Below are positions 47,154 to 56,814 of a stretch of DNA of 64,000 bases, one piece after another. Origin of the DNA: Moritella sp. JT01 (GTDB lineage Bacteria > Pseudomonadota > Gammaproteobacteria > Enterobacterales > Moritellaceae). Both the position numbers and the translations under genes were made by a program. The stretch is taken from contig NZ_LOCN01000007.1 of NCBI RefSeq assembly GCF_001574435.1, positions 411,186 through 475,185 of the forward strand, read 5' to 3'. The notes below the pieces were generated by a model. The model ran no database searches. It saw only the letters and a list, made by a program, of their open reading frames with translations, and had not been told where the DNA came from. Each line of letters begins with the position of its first letter. Within the stretch, counting starts at the first letter, position 1.

Positions 47154-47808
47154 TTAATACAAGCCCAACGCCCCTCACGGTTTGAATCAGTGGCTTATCG
47201 AATGGCTTATCCACCAGCTGTCGTAATTTATATATATGGGATTTAAGCACATCAGAATCGGGCAATTGATCCGGCCAAATAATGTGCTCTATTTGTTGAC
47301 GGGTAACGACTTTGGGGCTGGTTTTTAATAACACTTCTAATATTTGCCAACAGGCTTTATTTAGCTCAATCAGCTGGCCTGCACGGGTAACTTTTCTTAA
47401 ATCAACATCCATCACCAAATCACCCACACTCAATTTTACATCGCACTTACTAATACGTTTAGTCAGCACTTGCAGGCGTGCAACCAGTTCAGGCAAGTCA
47501 AAAGGCTTTACTAAATAATCATCGGTGCCAGCTTGGAAGCCTTGTAATTTATCATCTAAGGTATCCCTTGCGGTCAACATTAGAATCGGCGTGTTAATAC
47601 CCGCTTCTCTTAACGCCGAACAGACACGCATACCATCTTTGCCTGGCAACATAATATCGAGCACGATGGCGTTAAATGGCTGACTCATTGCCAGGCTCAA
47701 GCCTAAATTACCATTGCCTGCATAATCACATTCAAAACCATGCGCTTCTAGAAACTCAATCATGTTGGCAGCTAACGCGCTATTATCTTCGACCACAAGT
47801 ACAACCAC
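47131..47808 (-). CDS. OmpR-family response regulator
   Basis: This 225-residue protein starts at a GTG with GGGAG seven bases upstream. The receiver domain has phospho-Asp51 (AIVLDIMLPG), the Thr/Ala site (LTARD) and KPF. The C-terminal winged helix ends SHIYKLRQLVDKPFDKPLIQTVRGVGLVL. It is partnered with the kinase just downstream. OmpR-type regulators bind direct repeats of about 10-11 bp; three such sites are seen in front of its own gene and the divergent targets. Confidence 0.92.
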   Translation of the reverse strand: MVVLVVEDNSALAANMIEFLEAHGFECDYAGNGNLGLSLAMSQPFNAIVLDIMLPGKDGMRVCSALREAGINTPILMLTARDTLDDKLQGFQAGTDDYLVKPFDLPELVARLQVLTKRISKCDVKLSVGDLVMDVDLRKVTRAGQLIELNKACWQILEVLLKTSPKVVTRQQIEHIIWPDQLPDSDVLKSHIYKLRQLVDKPFDKPLIQTVRGVGLVLNGEQDEA

Positions 47809-47877
47809 TAAGCACTCCCTTTTATTTGAATCCTAATGTCCTATCAGGTTTAGTATAACTTACAGGAAAATCGCAAA

Positions 47878-47906
47878 TTCACTTAAAGTTCACCCTGATT
47901 TTGTTA
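47878..47906. promoter_or_regulatory. Regulator box 1: TTCACT-N5-TTCACC-N6-TTGTTA
   Basis: This is a direct repeat with 11-bp period followed by TTGTTA, about 70 bases before the response-regulator gene on the divergent region. It has the same architecture as the two boxes below. It is a likely autoregulatory or shared site for the OmpR-type regulator. Confidence 0.6.
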
Positions 47907-47941
47907 ACTTCATCATTACTGGATAGCCCGACTTTGAGGTC

Positions 47942-47970
47942 TTAACCTAAATTTCACCTATCGATTGTTA
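47942..47970 (+). promoter_or_regulatory. Regulator box 2: TTAACC-TAAAT-TTCACC-N6-TTGTTA
   Basis: This copy of the operator sits 48 bases before the DUF1566/EF-hand gene. It shares the core TAAAT-TTCACC-TA with box 3. Confidence 0.65.
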
Positions 47971-48018
47971 GGATGCCTCATCAGCAACAACGCACGTTAA
48001 GCAATATTTGGAGACGAT

Positions 48019-49524
48019 ATGATCAAGTCAAAAGCATCTAAACTCACCCTCATCGCCCTTTCGGTTGTGACCGCTTTATGCAATATCAACACAGCGGTTG
48101 CGAGTATCGGTGGCAAGCAAGTTAGCCCATCATATGCAATCGTCGATACCAATCAATCACAATGTTTTGGTACTACAGACCAAGAAAAATGTCCGTCAGC
48201 AACAGAAGCGATGTTTGGTCAGGATGCACAATACCAAGGCAACCAGCCAAGCTACATAAAGCACGACAACGGCACAGTGTCAGATCAGGTAACAGGTCTT
48301 ATGTGGTCACAAACAACCGATATTAACGGTGACGGTAAAATCAATGCCCAAGATAAGCTCACCTTCGAAGAAGCTGTTAACTATATTAAAAATCTAACGC
48401 TAGCAGGCTACAGCGATTGGCGACTACCGACGATTAAGGAGCTTTATTCCCTGACGTTGTTTGATGGACAAGATCCAAGTGGTATAAAACTAAACACGGG
48501 TAAATCTCAACTTATTCCCTTTATTGATCACGAAATATTTGGGGTTAATACCGGTGATACTAAATCTGGAGAGCGCTTGATTGATAGCCAATTTGTCACC
48601 AGCACCAAATATGTTTCAACAACCATGCACGGTGATGACACTGTTTTTGGTGTTAACTTTATTGACGGACGCATTAAAGGGTATGGAACAAGCATGCCAG
48701 ACGGCAGTGTTAAAACCTTCTATGTACTTGCTGTACGAGACAACCCAGACTACGGCAAGAATGACTTTGTCAAAGCTGACAACGGCACGATTGTAGACCA
48801 AGCAACAAGCCTAGTATGGCAGCAAAATGACAGCGCAACGACGATGAACTTTACCGATGCACTTGGCTATTGTGAAAGCTTATCGGTATCAGGTAATAAC
48901 AATTGGCGCTTACCAAATGTAAAAGAACTGCAATCGATTGTGGATTACACGCGCTCTCCAGACACCTCTGCGTCTGCTGCAATAGACCCATTATTTAATA
49001 GCACATCGATCACCAATGAAGGTGGCAAAAAAGATTATGCCAACTACTGGAGTAGCACAACACACGTTAACCTGAAAGATGGCGAAAACGCGACGTATGT
49101 TTCATTTGGCCGTGCAACAGGCTTTATGAATGGCCAATGGTTAGACGTACACGGCGCGGGGTCACAACGAAGCGACCCTAAAGTTGGCGATGCGAGCCAA
49201 TATCCACAAGGTAAAGGCCCTCAAGGTGATTCTATCCGCATAAACAATATGGTTCGCTGCGTGAGTGGTGGTGGCGTGACGTTTAATGCCAGCCCTGAAT
49301 ATCAAGCACGAACAGCCATGACAATAGAAAACATGAGCACTGAATCCACATCTGACATGCCGATGAACAAGTCTCCATTAACAATGATGGACACAAATGG
49401 CGATGGAAAAATCTCGTTCAGCGAAGCAAGAGGCCCATTAAAAGAGGACTTTAAGCGATTAGATAAAAACAAAGATGGTTTTCTCACTAAGGACGAAATA
49501 CCAAGTAAGCCAAAACATGATTAA
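48019..49524 (+). CDS. Secreted protein with two DUF1566 domains and EF-hands
   Basis: This 501-residue protein has a signal peptide (LIALSVVTALCNINTAVAS). Two DUF1566 modules follow (DNGTVSDQVTGLMW ... YSDWRLPTIKEL, and DNGTIVDQATSLVW ... NNWRLPNVKELQSI). A calcium loop DINGDGKINAQDK is inserted in the first. At the C-terminus are two EF-hand loops (DTNGDGKISFSEA and DKNKDGFLTKDE). This points to a calcium-dependent periplasmic or surface protein. GGAG precedes the ATG. Regulator box 2 in its promoter places it in the regulon of the adjacent two-component system. Confidence 0.85.
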   Translation: MIKSKASKLTLIALSVVTALCNINTAVASIGGKQVSPSYAIVDTNQSQCFGTTDQEKCPSATEAMFGQDAQYQGNQPSYIKHDNGTVSDQVTGLMWSQTTDINGDGKINAQDKLTFEEAVNYIKNLTLAGYSDWRLPTIKELYSLTLFDGQDPSGIKLNTGKSQLIPFIDHEIFGVNTGDTKSGERLIDSQFVTSTKYVSTTMHGDDTVFGVNFIDGRIKGYGTSMPDGSVKTFYVLAVRDNPDYGKNDFVKADNGTIVDQATSLVWQQNDSATTMNFTDALGYCESLSVSGNNNWRLPNVKELQSIVDYTRSPDTSASAAIDPLFNSTSITNEGGKKDYANYWSSTTHVNLKDGENATYVSFGRATGFMNGQWLDVHGAGSQRSDPKVGDASQYPQGKGPQGDSIRINNMVRCVSGGGVTFNASPEYQARTAMTIENMSTESTSDMPMNKSPLTMMDTNGDGKISFSEARGPLKEDFKRLDKNKDGFLTKDEIPSKPKHD

Positions 49525-49555
49525 TCATACGTTTCATTTTTAGAATCAGTTCTTT

Positions 49556-49591
49556 ACGCAGCCCTTGTTATCCCCTTTCATAGGGCTGCGT
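49556..49591 (+). terminator. Hairpin between the DUF1566/EF-hand and YHYH genes
   Basis: ACGCAGCCCT pairs with AGGGCTGCGT (10 bp, 16-base loop) with no clean T run. It directly abuts regulator box 3, so the two genes are probably separate transcripts controlled by the same regulator. Confidence 0.5.
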
Positions 49592-49619
49592 TCACCTAAA
49601 ATTCACCTACGCTTTGCTA
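49591..49619 (+). promoter_or_regulatory. Regulator box 3: TTCACC-TAAAA-TTCACC-N6-TTGCTA
   Basis: A perfect direct repeat of TTCACC with 11-bp period followed by TTGCTA, 51 bases before the YHYH gene. It is the best copy of the shared operator. Confidence 0.7.
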
Positions 49620-49670
49620 ACCTGTCACCTATCAAACATCAACAACAGTATACAGTTAGCAGGAGAACGC

Positions 49671-50966
49671 ATGAAAAAATCGATGATAACTTTATTTATG
49701 TTCCCTATTTTAGGGCTGACCGCTTGTGGCGAAGGCGATACGAGGGACTCTGTTGAGGTTACAGATGCTGCAGATGTCAGTGTTCCCGCTGACTCAGCCC
49801 AAGCTGAAAATTGGATAATGAACAATGAAACAACATCCAATTATATTTATTCCGATACAGGAAGCACGCTCGAAAATGTACAAGTCGCTGAAATAGTAAA
49901 TCTAGATGAAAACAACTTAGATGTTGGTTATGTTTATGTTGAAGCAACAGGGATACCTAAATACGACGTAACGATAACCGAGGCGATGGTTGAACAACTG
50001 AATCAACGACCAAAAGCCAATTCCGACTTTCTAACAGGCAGTACCTTTGCGGTTGAAGAACAAGTGGTTACCTTTGGTGAAGACATTGGCTATAACAGCA
50101 GCCAAGAAAACTGCTCGACGACAGGTGGCGATGGTTATTGGCCGCCAGGTCCTGGGTGTCCGACCCAACAAGACAAACAAGCCTACTTTCCGGTAGAACC
50201 ATCTAACATTGAAGACGGTGAAGAAAGTTGCGAAACAGGACTGGGGAAAATTGGCCTGATGGTCAATGGCACTAGTATTTATAACTGGGGTGATGGCATG
50301 AGTGAAGGTGACAACCTTTGGTATACCTTAGCCCCTGTAGCAGAACAATACGACGTAGATATTTGTGGCGGTCATGCTGCCGCGGGTGATTATCATCATC
50401 ACTTCTATACTCGCTGTTTAGCCAATTTAGTGGGCGATGATGGCAGTGCTCACTCTCCTATTTATGGGTTTGCCGCTGATGGTTATCCGCTTTACGGTCC
50501 TTACGAAAGTGAAAACACACTGGCAGTGAGTGGTTGGGAAGTACGTGATTATGGTGCAGATGCCAGCCAAGGCGGTTGTGATACCGAAGGTGAACGAAGC
50601 TGTGTATTAGTAGACCCTTATGATGTATCCAAAGGCGTTAAAGCTGTGTCGAACGGCCCGGATATCGGCGAAAACGTAACGACTTTATCTGGTAACACTC
50701 TCGCTGCAACCGACGGTTACTTCTATGAAGATCACTACTATGCAGGTGCGACTGTTGAGGGTGCTCAGCTTGATCAGAACAACGGTCACGATACTCATGA
50801 TGGTAAAGGCTATCACTACCATATCACGTTAACACAAGCGCAGAATGGTAAGCTTGTACCCGCATTCCCGTATACCATAGGCCCCAATTTTAAAGGCCAA
50901 CTCGCGAGTAATTCTATAAGCCAGTGTGGCGCTTCGGGTGGAATGTCACCGCCTCCAAGACGTTAA
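49671..50966 (+). CDS. YHYH-domain lipoprotein
   Basis: This 431-residue lipoprotein has lipobox LTAC and a long acidic N-terminal region. A YHYH domain follows, with many His residues (GDYHHHFYTRC, YGFAADGYPLYGPY) and the name-giving YHYH at 381-384. Six or more cysteines suggest disulfides. YHYH proteins are widespread secreted proteins of unclear role; the His clusters suggest metal binding. AGGAG precedes the ATG at 49671. A small His-rich secreted protein gene follows after 58 bases, and regulator box 3 lies upstream. Confidence 0.82.
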   Translation: MKKSMITLFMFPILGLTACGEGDTRDSVEVTDAADVSVPADSAQAENWIMNNETTSNYIYSDTGSTLENVQVAEIVNLDENNLDVGYVYVEATGIPKYDVTITEAMVEQLNQRPKANSDFLTGSTFAVEEQVVTFGEDIGYNSSQENCSTTGGDGYWPPGPGCPTQQDKQAYFPVEPSNIEDGEESCETGLGKIGLMVNGTSIYNWGDGMSEGDNLWYTLAPVAEQYDVDICGGHAAAGDYHHHFYTRCLANLVGDDGSAHSPIYGFAADGYPLYGPYESENTLAVSGWEVRDYGADASQGGCDTEGERSCVLVDPYDVSKGVKAVSNGPDIGENVTTLSGNTLAATDGYFYEDHYYAGATVEGAQLDQNNGHDTHDGKGYHYHITLTQAQNGKLVPAFPYTIGPNFKGQLASNSISQCGASGGMSPPPRR

Positions 50967-51024
50967 TAATATTAGCGGTGGAAGTGGGTCTGAATACCAC
51001 TTTCACCACAGAGAAAAGGTGAAT

Positions 51025-51579
51025 ATGATGAGAAAATATTTTATATTGGCACTGATTACGCTAACCGTTATAACGAATAACGTGAGTGCTCAGACCGAAT
51101 CAAGTAAACAAAGCAGCATGATGAAGATGACAATGGACCATTCTCATTTACCCATTGCGGCACCGAGTAATGCGCCTAAACCCGCACTGAGTTTATCATT
51201 AACCAAAGACGCTATGTCTGGATATAACTTGCATTTGCAACTCGCACGCTACCAGCTAATGCCACCGCCAGAAGGAGTGGTGAGTATGTCGGAGCTAATG
51301 TCAGCCACACGCAATAAAGAAACGGGTTTTATCGAAGGTCACGCTCATTTATATATTAACGGGATTAAAATACAGCGTGTTTATGGACTAGACGTTCATT
51401 TGCCAGCAACGCATTTTAAGCAAGGTGTGAATACAGTCTCGGTCACATTGAATAATCATGGTCATATGTACTGGACAGTCGATGAGAAAAAAGTCGTTTC
51501 TACGCTTTATATCGACAATACTTTACCTCAATTAATAAAGCATCAGTTTGACAGTTTCCCCGTGGAAAATACGGGCTAA
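51025..51579 (+). CDS. Secreted His/Met-rich protein
   Basis: This 184-residue protein has a signal peptide ending NNVSAQ, then a Met/His-rich stretch (SSMMKMTMDHSHLP) typical of copper-binding periplasmic segments. A beta-rich domain follows with GHAHLYINGIKIQRVYGLDVHLP and NNHGHMYW. I recognise no named family. It follows the YHYH gene by 58 bases and is probably in the same transcript. The metal-ligand residues in both suggest a shared metal-related role, which is inference. Confidence 0.65.
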   Translation: MMRKYFILALITLTVITNNVSAQTESSKQSSMMKMTMDHSHLPIAAPSNAPKPALSLSLTKDAMSGYNLHLQLARYQLMPPPEGVVSMSELMSATRNKETGFIEGHAHLYINGIKIQRVYGLDVHLPATHFKQGVNTVSVTLNNHGHMYWTVDEKKVVSTLYIDNTLPQLIKHQFDSFPVENTG

Positions 51580-51636
51580 CTTGTGAGTAACAAGCATTTC
51601 CATATTCGGGGGGAGATAATAGAAGAATTTGCTGAA

Positions 51637-52437
51637 TCAGTGGCTCATATATCTACATTTAGGGTAGCTACTGCAACCAATAAAGCTTTCTTTTGTTTTA
51701 CGATTTTTTCTGGGGACTAATTCGCTATTACAACGAGGACAAAGTGACTCGGCTAATTCAACGTTGGTAATTTCATTAGTCTGTTCTTTGTTTTTGATGA
51801 TCTCTTTCACATGCTTTATGTGTGCAACATGAGTCTTAATACTAGGCTGTAATTTTTTAGTCGCTAGCTTATGCGCAAGCTCAATACGCTGCTGTTCAGT
51901 AAAACATACCTGTTCATGATTTTTAATAAACTTGATTGCCTGATTAATGTATCCGACATTAGCAGGCATTACCGTTTTAAACTCTGCCCGCGCAGTAAAA
52001 ATAACAACAGAATGAACCGCCTCTTTCGGTAGTGCTAGTAGCTCTCGTAATGTTTCGGTATGTTTATAATTCTGTCGCAGTGGATTTTGAAAAGATGTTT
52101 TATGCTTGTATATCTGCTGAGTCCATTTAGCCTGCCGTTCTGAACCAAAAATCCATCCTTGCATATTTTTTGTTTCGATAACAAACAGTCCAAAAGGAGA
52201 AAGCAAAATATGATCTATCTGGGTTGTACCATCTTCTGTAGGTAAAGTTACATTTTTAAATAACTTATACTGCTGATTATCAAGTGCGCTTACTAATTTT
52301 TTATTTACATACCACTCTCCGATAAATCCTTTAATCGTAGGAGAGCGCAGTAAACTCGTTAACAATACAAGAGGAATAACAAACCAGAATTGGGATAATG
52401 CATTAATAAATAAATTAACGAAAAAATAAAAGTCCAT
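51637..52437 (-). CDS. NERD nuclease-related protein with topoisomerase-type zinc finger
   Basis: This protein of about 266 residues has one or two membrane helices at the start (FINALSQFWFVIPLVLL). A NERD domain follows (KGFIGEWYVNKKL ... TTQIDHILLSPFGLFVIETKNMQGWIFG), with the Asp and E-x-K residues of the PD-(D/E)xK-like fold. A C-terminal zinc finger (CPRCNSELVPRK ... GCSSYPKCRY) is of the type found in topoisomerase I. NERD proteins are thought to process DNA and often lie near mobile or defence genes. I start at 52437; an extension to 52587 would overlap the promoter of the divergent helicase gene. Confidence 0.82.
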   Translation of the reverse strand: MDFYFFVNLFINALSQFWFVIPLVLLTSLLRSPTIKGFIGEWYVNKKLVSALDNQQYKLFKNVTLPTEDGTTQIDHILLSPFGLFVIETKNMQGWIFGSERQAKWTQQIYKHKTSFQNPLRQNYKHTETLRELLALPKEAVHSVVIFTARAEFKTVMPANVGYINQAIKFIKNHEQVCFTEQQRIELAHKLATKKLQPSIKTHVAHIKHVKEIIKNKEQTNEITNVELAESLCPRCNSELVPRKNRKTKESFIGCSSYPKCRYMSH

Positions 52438-52585
52438 GTATCCACCGTATAAAAAGCTTAGTCCAATTGATTGAAGATAAAAATTGCTAATAACCACAAT
52501 ACCATAAGCTATATGTTTTCTCTTGTTAGCATCTGATATTATAGCGAAATATATGTCAGACACGATTTTCACACATAGGCTTATC

Positions 52586-55500
52586 ATGAATCAAACCGGT
52601 ATCTACGAGCAACTCATTACTCAGTTAATAGGGCAAAACCTTAATCGAGATTCATTCTATGTAGGCGAACGCCAACTTGAGGCTGGTGAAGCCACCACTT
52701 GGTTATCACGCTTCCTCACAAGATTGATCGAAACTGTAATGGATTCTGTACCACAAAGTAATGTTCGCATCTCTAAACAGATTGAATTAGCCAATACCAT
52801 TATTCATTGGTTAAGCGACCATATTCAAGATCCAGAACTAATCTCTGATAACCTCCTTGATAGTCAAGGCAGGATCCTGACTGCTCTATTTGATAAAACT
52901 AATCCTATTTCCGCTGATTTACCTAAATATGTTGAATCAATAATGCCATTAACTGGACTTAGCCAAAGTGAGCTCTTCAGCGGTAGCAATGCAGAACCTT
53001 CTATTGATAATGAATTACAGCGTGAAATTAAATCTTCTGACAAAATTTATTGGCTAGTTTCTTTTATCAAATGGAGTGGTATTCGTATATTTAAAAAAGA
53101 ACTTGAAGAATTTGCTCGTAGTGGCAAGCAACTAAAGGTAATCACAACGTCTTATATGGGTGCCACAGATGCGAAAGCAATTGAGTTTTTAGCAGCACTG
53201 CCAAATACCGAAGTAAAACTCAGTTACAATATAAACCGTGAACGGTTACACGCGAAGTCTTATTTATTCCTACGCGATACCGGATTCCATACTGGTTATA
53301 TCGGTTCGTCTAACTTATCGCATTCAGCGTTAACCAGTGGTTTAGAATGGAACCTTAAAATAACGTCTCAAGAAATACCCCATATTATTGATAAATCGGT
53401 AAGTACCTTTGAAACCTACTGGGAATCGCCCGACTTTGAATCATTTGACGGTAAAGCAGAAAGCCGAGAAAAGCTAACGAAAGCATTACGAGAAGCCAAA
53501 GGTAGCTTTGACTCTAATAGCACACAATATTATTTCGATATTAAGCCCTACTCCCACCAGCAAGCTATTTTAGCTAAATTACAAGCTGAGCGAGAATTAC
53601 ACCAACGCTATCGAAATTTGGTTGTTGCAGCGACAGGGACAGGTAAAACCATTATTTCAGCCTTTGATTTTGCGCGTTTCTATCAAGCTAATCCCAGTGC
53701 CAAATTTATGTTCATTGCGCACCGAGAAGAGATCTTAAAACAAGCACAAGGTGCATATCGTGGCGTACTTAAAAACAGTACTTTTGGTGAGCTCTGGGTT
53801 GGTAAAAACAAACCCAGTAAATACCAACACTTGTTTGTCTCGATTCAAAGCCTAAATAATCAAATCGACACACTGCAACTGAGTCAAGACTACTTCGATT
53901 ATATTGTCATTGATGAAGTTCATCACATCACTGCCGCTAGCTACAGAAGCGTATTAACGCATTTTACCCCTCAGATTTTACTCGGCCTAACAGCAACACC
54001 TGAACGCCATGATGGCGAAGATATCTTAACCGATTTTTGCAATGTCATCGCGGCAGAAATCCGCTTACCAGAAGCAATAAATCAACGCCACCTTTCCCCA
54101 TTTCAGTACTTTGCTATCGATGATGACACTGACTTAACCTCGATTCCGTGGTCACGAGGCCGTTACGATGTAGCAGAGTTAACGCATTTATATACGTATA
54201 ACGACCACCGAGTAATGCGGATCTTGCAAAGTCTGACCGAGATAGTTACGGATATTAATCAAATGCGGGCATTGGCATTTTGCGTCAGTAAAGAACATGC
54301 CGCATTTATGGCGCAAAAATTCACCCTGAAAGGTATTGCTTGCGACATATTAACCAGTGACAACAGCGCTGAACGAGAAATACAACAACAACGTCTTAAA
54401 TCAAAACAAATTAATGTGTTATTTGTCGTCGATATGTTTAATGAAGGCGTCGATATCCCCGAATTAGATACCTTATTATTCTTACGCCCAACAGAAAGTC
54501 TAACTATTTTCTTGCAACAACTAGGACGAGGTTTACGACTTACTGAAGGTAAAGAATGTTGCACCATACTCGATTTTGTTGGAAATTCACGCCCTGAATA
54601 TGATTTTTCGCAGAAGTTTAGAGCCTTAGTTGGTAAAACAAATCAGTCTATCGACAAGGAAATTAAGCAAGGATTCCCACATTTACCCATCGGTTGCCGT
54701 ATTGAGTTACAAGAAAAAACTCAAGCAATGATTTTGAAAAATATTAACAAGGCAACGCTCAATAAAAGTAGACTAATAAACTTAATTAATAATTATCCGC
54801 ATATAACTAGTCTGCCATTAACTCTTACTAATTTTTTATATATTAATCCAAATTTTACCGTCGAAGATATCTATAAAATAAAACTAGGTAAATGTGGTGG
54901 TTGGTCTCGATTAGTCGCACAATGTCAATCCACAGTAGTACCCGATTTAACTGATGACTTAGCCAGTGCTTACTATCGTGCGATCAATAATCGACTACTA
55001 ATATGTACTTCAATCTCTTACTTACGTTTTTTACTTAAGTTATGCCAGAACAACTTTGCCATTAACAACTTTGCCATTAACAACGATGAGATAAATAATA
55101 AACAAACACAATTGTTTGCCCTTATGTGTCACTATGACTTTTGGGATAAAGCAGGTCCAAAATTAGGCTTTAAATCATTATCACAAAGTCTACAAACATT
55201 ACGACATCCACTTTTACAAAATGAACTGAGCGAGGTTATTTCGTTACTGATTGAGCGCTTAGATATCAATGAATTTACGATGCCGAACATGCACAATTTG
55301 AACATTCTATCGTCTCCAATTAAGATGCATGTACGTTATCCAAAAGAACATATCCTAGTTGCATTTGGCGATAGCCGTTTTAATAAAAAATCATCGAGTC
55401 GTGAAGGTGTATTAAATATTGCAGATATGAATACCGAGCTATTGTTCGTGACCTTGAACAAATGTGAAACGCAGTTTTCTCCGACTACCATGTATCATGA

Positions 55501-55789
55501 TTATGCGATCAGCCCAAGTTTGTTCCATTGGCAAACACAAAACAGCGCTAAGCCTACATCAGGTAAAGGGCTTAGTTATATTCAACAAAAACAAACCAAT
55601 AAAACCGTCTTACTGTTTGTAAGAGAGCAAGCCAAAGATGAAAATGGCCGAACTATGGGATTTGTTAACTTTGGTCCGGTGGACTTTGTAAAATACGAAG
55701 GCAGCCAGCCAATGAGTATTACTTGGAAGTTAGCTCATGAAATGCCAGCTTATTTATGGCATGAAACTGCGAAATTGGCTGTTGGGTAA
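52586..55789 (+). CDS. PLD nuclease - SF2 helicase - DUF3427 protein
   Basis: This 1067-residue protein has three main parts. A phospholipase D-type nuclease lies at about 150-290 (HAKSYLFLRDTG near 222 and GSSNLS near 240). A superfamily 2 helicase follows, with VAATGTGKT near 347, DEVHH near 442, GLTATPERHDG and QQLGRGLRL. The C-terminal DUF3427 has SPTTMYHDYAISPSLFHWQ, KTVLLFVREQ and EGSQPMSITWKL. One PLD motif makes a half-site, so a dimer may be needed to cut. Such proteins are scattered in genomes and are suspected defence or repair factors. It is divergent from the NERD gene, with which it may work. Confidence 0.88.
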   Translation: MNQTGIYEQLITQLIGQNLNRDSFYVGERQLEAGEATTWLSRFLTRLIETVMDSVPQSNVRISKQIELANTIIHWLSDHIQDPELISDNLLDSQGRILTALFDKTNPISADLPKYVESIMPLTGLSQSELFSGSNAEPSIDNELQREIKSSDKIYWLVSFIKWSGIRIFKKELEEFARSGKQLKVITTSYMGATDAKAIEFLAALPNTEVKLSYNINRERLHAKSYLFLRDTGFHTGYIGSSNLSHSALTSGLEWNLKITSQEIPHIIDKSVSTFETYWESPDFESFDGKAESREKLTKALREAKGSFDSNSTQYYFDIKPYSHQQAILAKLQAERELHQRYRNLVVAATGTGKTIISAFDFARFYQANPSAKFMFIAHREEILKQAQGAYRGVLKNSTFGELWVGKNKPSKYQHLFVSIQSLNNQIDTLQLSQDYFDYIVIDEVHHITAASYRSVLTHFTPQILLGLTATPERHDGEDILTDFCNVIAAEIRLPEAINQRHLSPFQYFAIDDDTDLTSIPWSRGRYDVAELTHLYTYNDHRVMRILQSLTEIVTDINQMRALAFCVSKEHAAFMAQKFTLKGIACDILTSDNSAEREIQQQRLKSKQINVLFVVDMFNEGVDIPELDTLLFLRPTESLTIFLQQLGRGLRLTEGKECCTILDFVGNSRPEYDFSQKFRALVGKTNQSIDKEIKQGFPHLPIGCRIELQEKTQAMILKNINKATLNKSRLINLINNYPHITSLPLTLTNFLYINPNFTVEDIYKIKLGKCGGWSRLVAQCQSTVVPDLTDDLASAYYRAINNRLLICTSISYLRFLLKLCQNNFAINNFAINNDEINNKQTQLFALMCHYDFWDKAGPKLGFKSLSQSLQTLRHPLLQNELSEVISLLIERLDINEFTMPNMHNLNILSSPIKMHVRYPKEHILVAFGDSRFNKKSSSREGVLNIADMNTELLFVTLNKCETQFSPTTMYHDYAISPSLFHWQTQNSAKPTSGKGLSYIQQKQTNKTVLLFVREQAKDENGRTMGFVNFGPVDFVKYEGSQPMSITWKLAHEMPAYLWHETAKLAVG

Positions 55790-56814
55790 GAACTACAAAT
55801 TGACTTAGAAAATAATAGCGGTGAAATTGACTCTTTATAGAGTCATAACTTATTTGGTATTTGCGTATTGTTACTCAATGCCTTTGACGTTTTCAATTAG
55901 CCACATCGAGGACTACGGTAGGTACGATTCAATGATGAATTTTTTGAGGTGAAATGAGTATATTTCACACCTATTAACTAACGAAAATAGCCCCATCATC
56001 ATAGACAATAATAAAACTAAGTCTCATTCGCATTATATTTAAATTAAACATTGGACTAGATAATTTCATTAATTTTAATAACAAATAAATTAAGTATTAT
56101 TTATTGTAGGCATTATTTCACGTCCCCTTCCATTATTATGCTTAATTTTCACTTTAAATAAAAACATATACCACTAAAGAAACAGATGAAATAAATATGG
56201 ATATTCCTGCATATATAACAGGTGGTTATAAAGACTAAAAAAACAGCCGTTTATTAGAGCTTTGGCTCCACGTATTGATTTTCGTATTAGAATTATTTTT
56301 CAATATTTGCAAACTCATCCGACGTCGAGCTTACCCAATTTTACAAAAACCACGTTAACCACTACAAAACAACAAGTTATAATCAACAACCCAATCTTCC
56401 ACTAGCATCCCTCATCATAGTTTAAACAACCAAGTTTTTTATAAAACACAGTTAAAAAAAGCAACTTATATAAAAATACCTTTACGAGGTAATACTAAAT
56501 AATTAGATTCTAATACGCATTTGATAAGGATTTCAAAAATTAGCTTTAATTTAGCAGATAGATGACGAAGGTCATCCGATACATCTAGCGCTGTAGAAGG
56601 ATTAAATAAAATAGAGATATTACCTTGGAAAGGATGCCCAACAGATAGCCAATATTAATCCTAATGTTTTTACGTGAATGAGTAATCTGAAGAGTATAAA
56701 TATATACATCTTTCAGCCGTTAAAATATTTAAACAGCACCAAAACCCCAACGTCAAATTAATCTGACTGAAGTTTGGTGCTAATTAGAAATTATATAAAA
56801 ATAGGGACAATGGT
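55790..56814. other. About 1 kb without genes, AT-rich
   Basis: This is the longest gene-free stretch in the window. No frame of note was found on either strand. It contains an imperfect hairpin AGGTGAAAT / ATTTCACACCT at 55947-55972. A stronger one, AGCACCAAA / TTTGGTGCT, at 56735-56781 lies 34 bases before the FadL gene. It may be decayed sequence, a long leader or an unrecognised RNA. I see no insertion-sequence ends. Confidence 0.4.

Noticed and set aside
55790-56814. Insertion sequence or transposase remnant
   Set aside because: No terminal inverted repeats, target duplication or transposase-like translation could be found.
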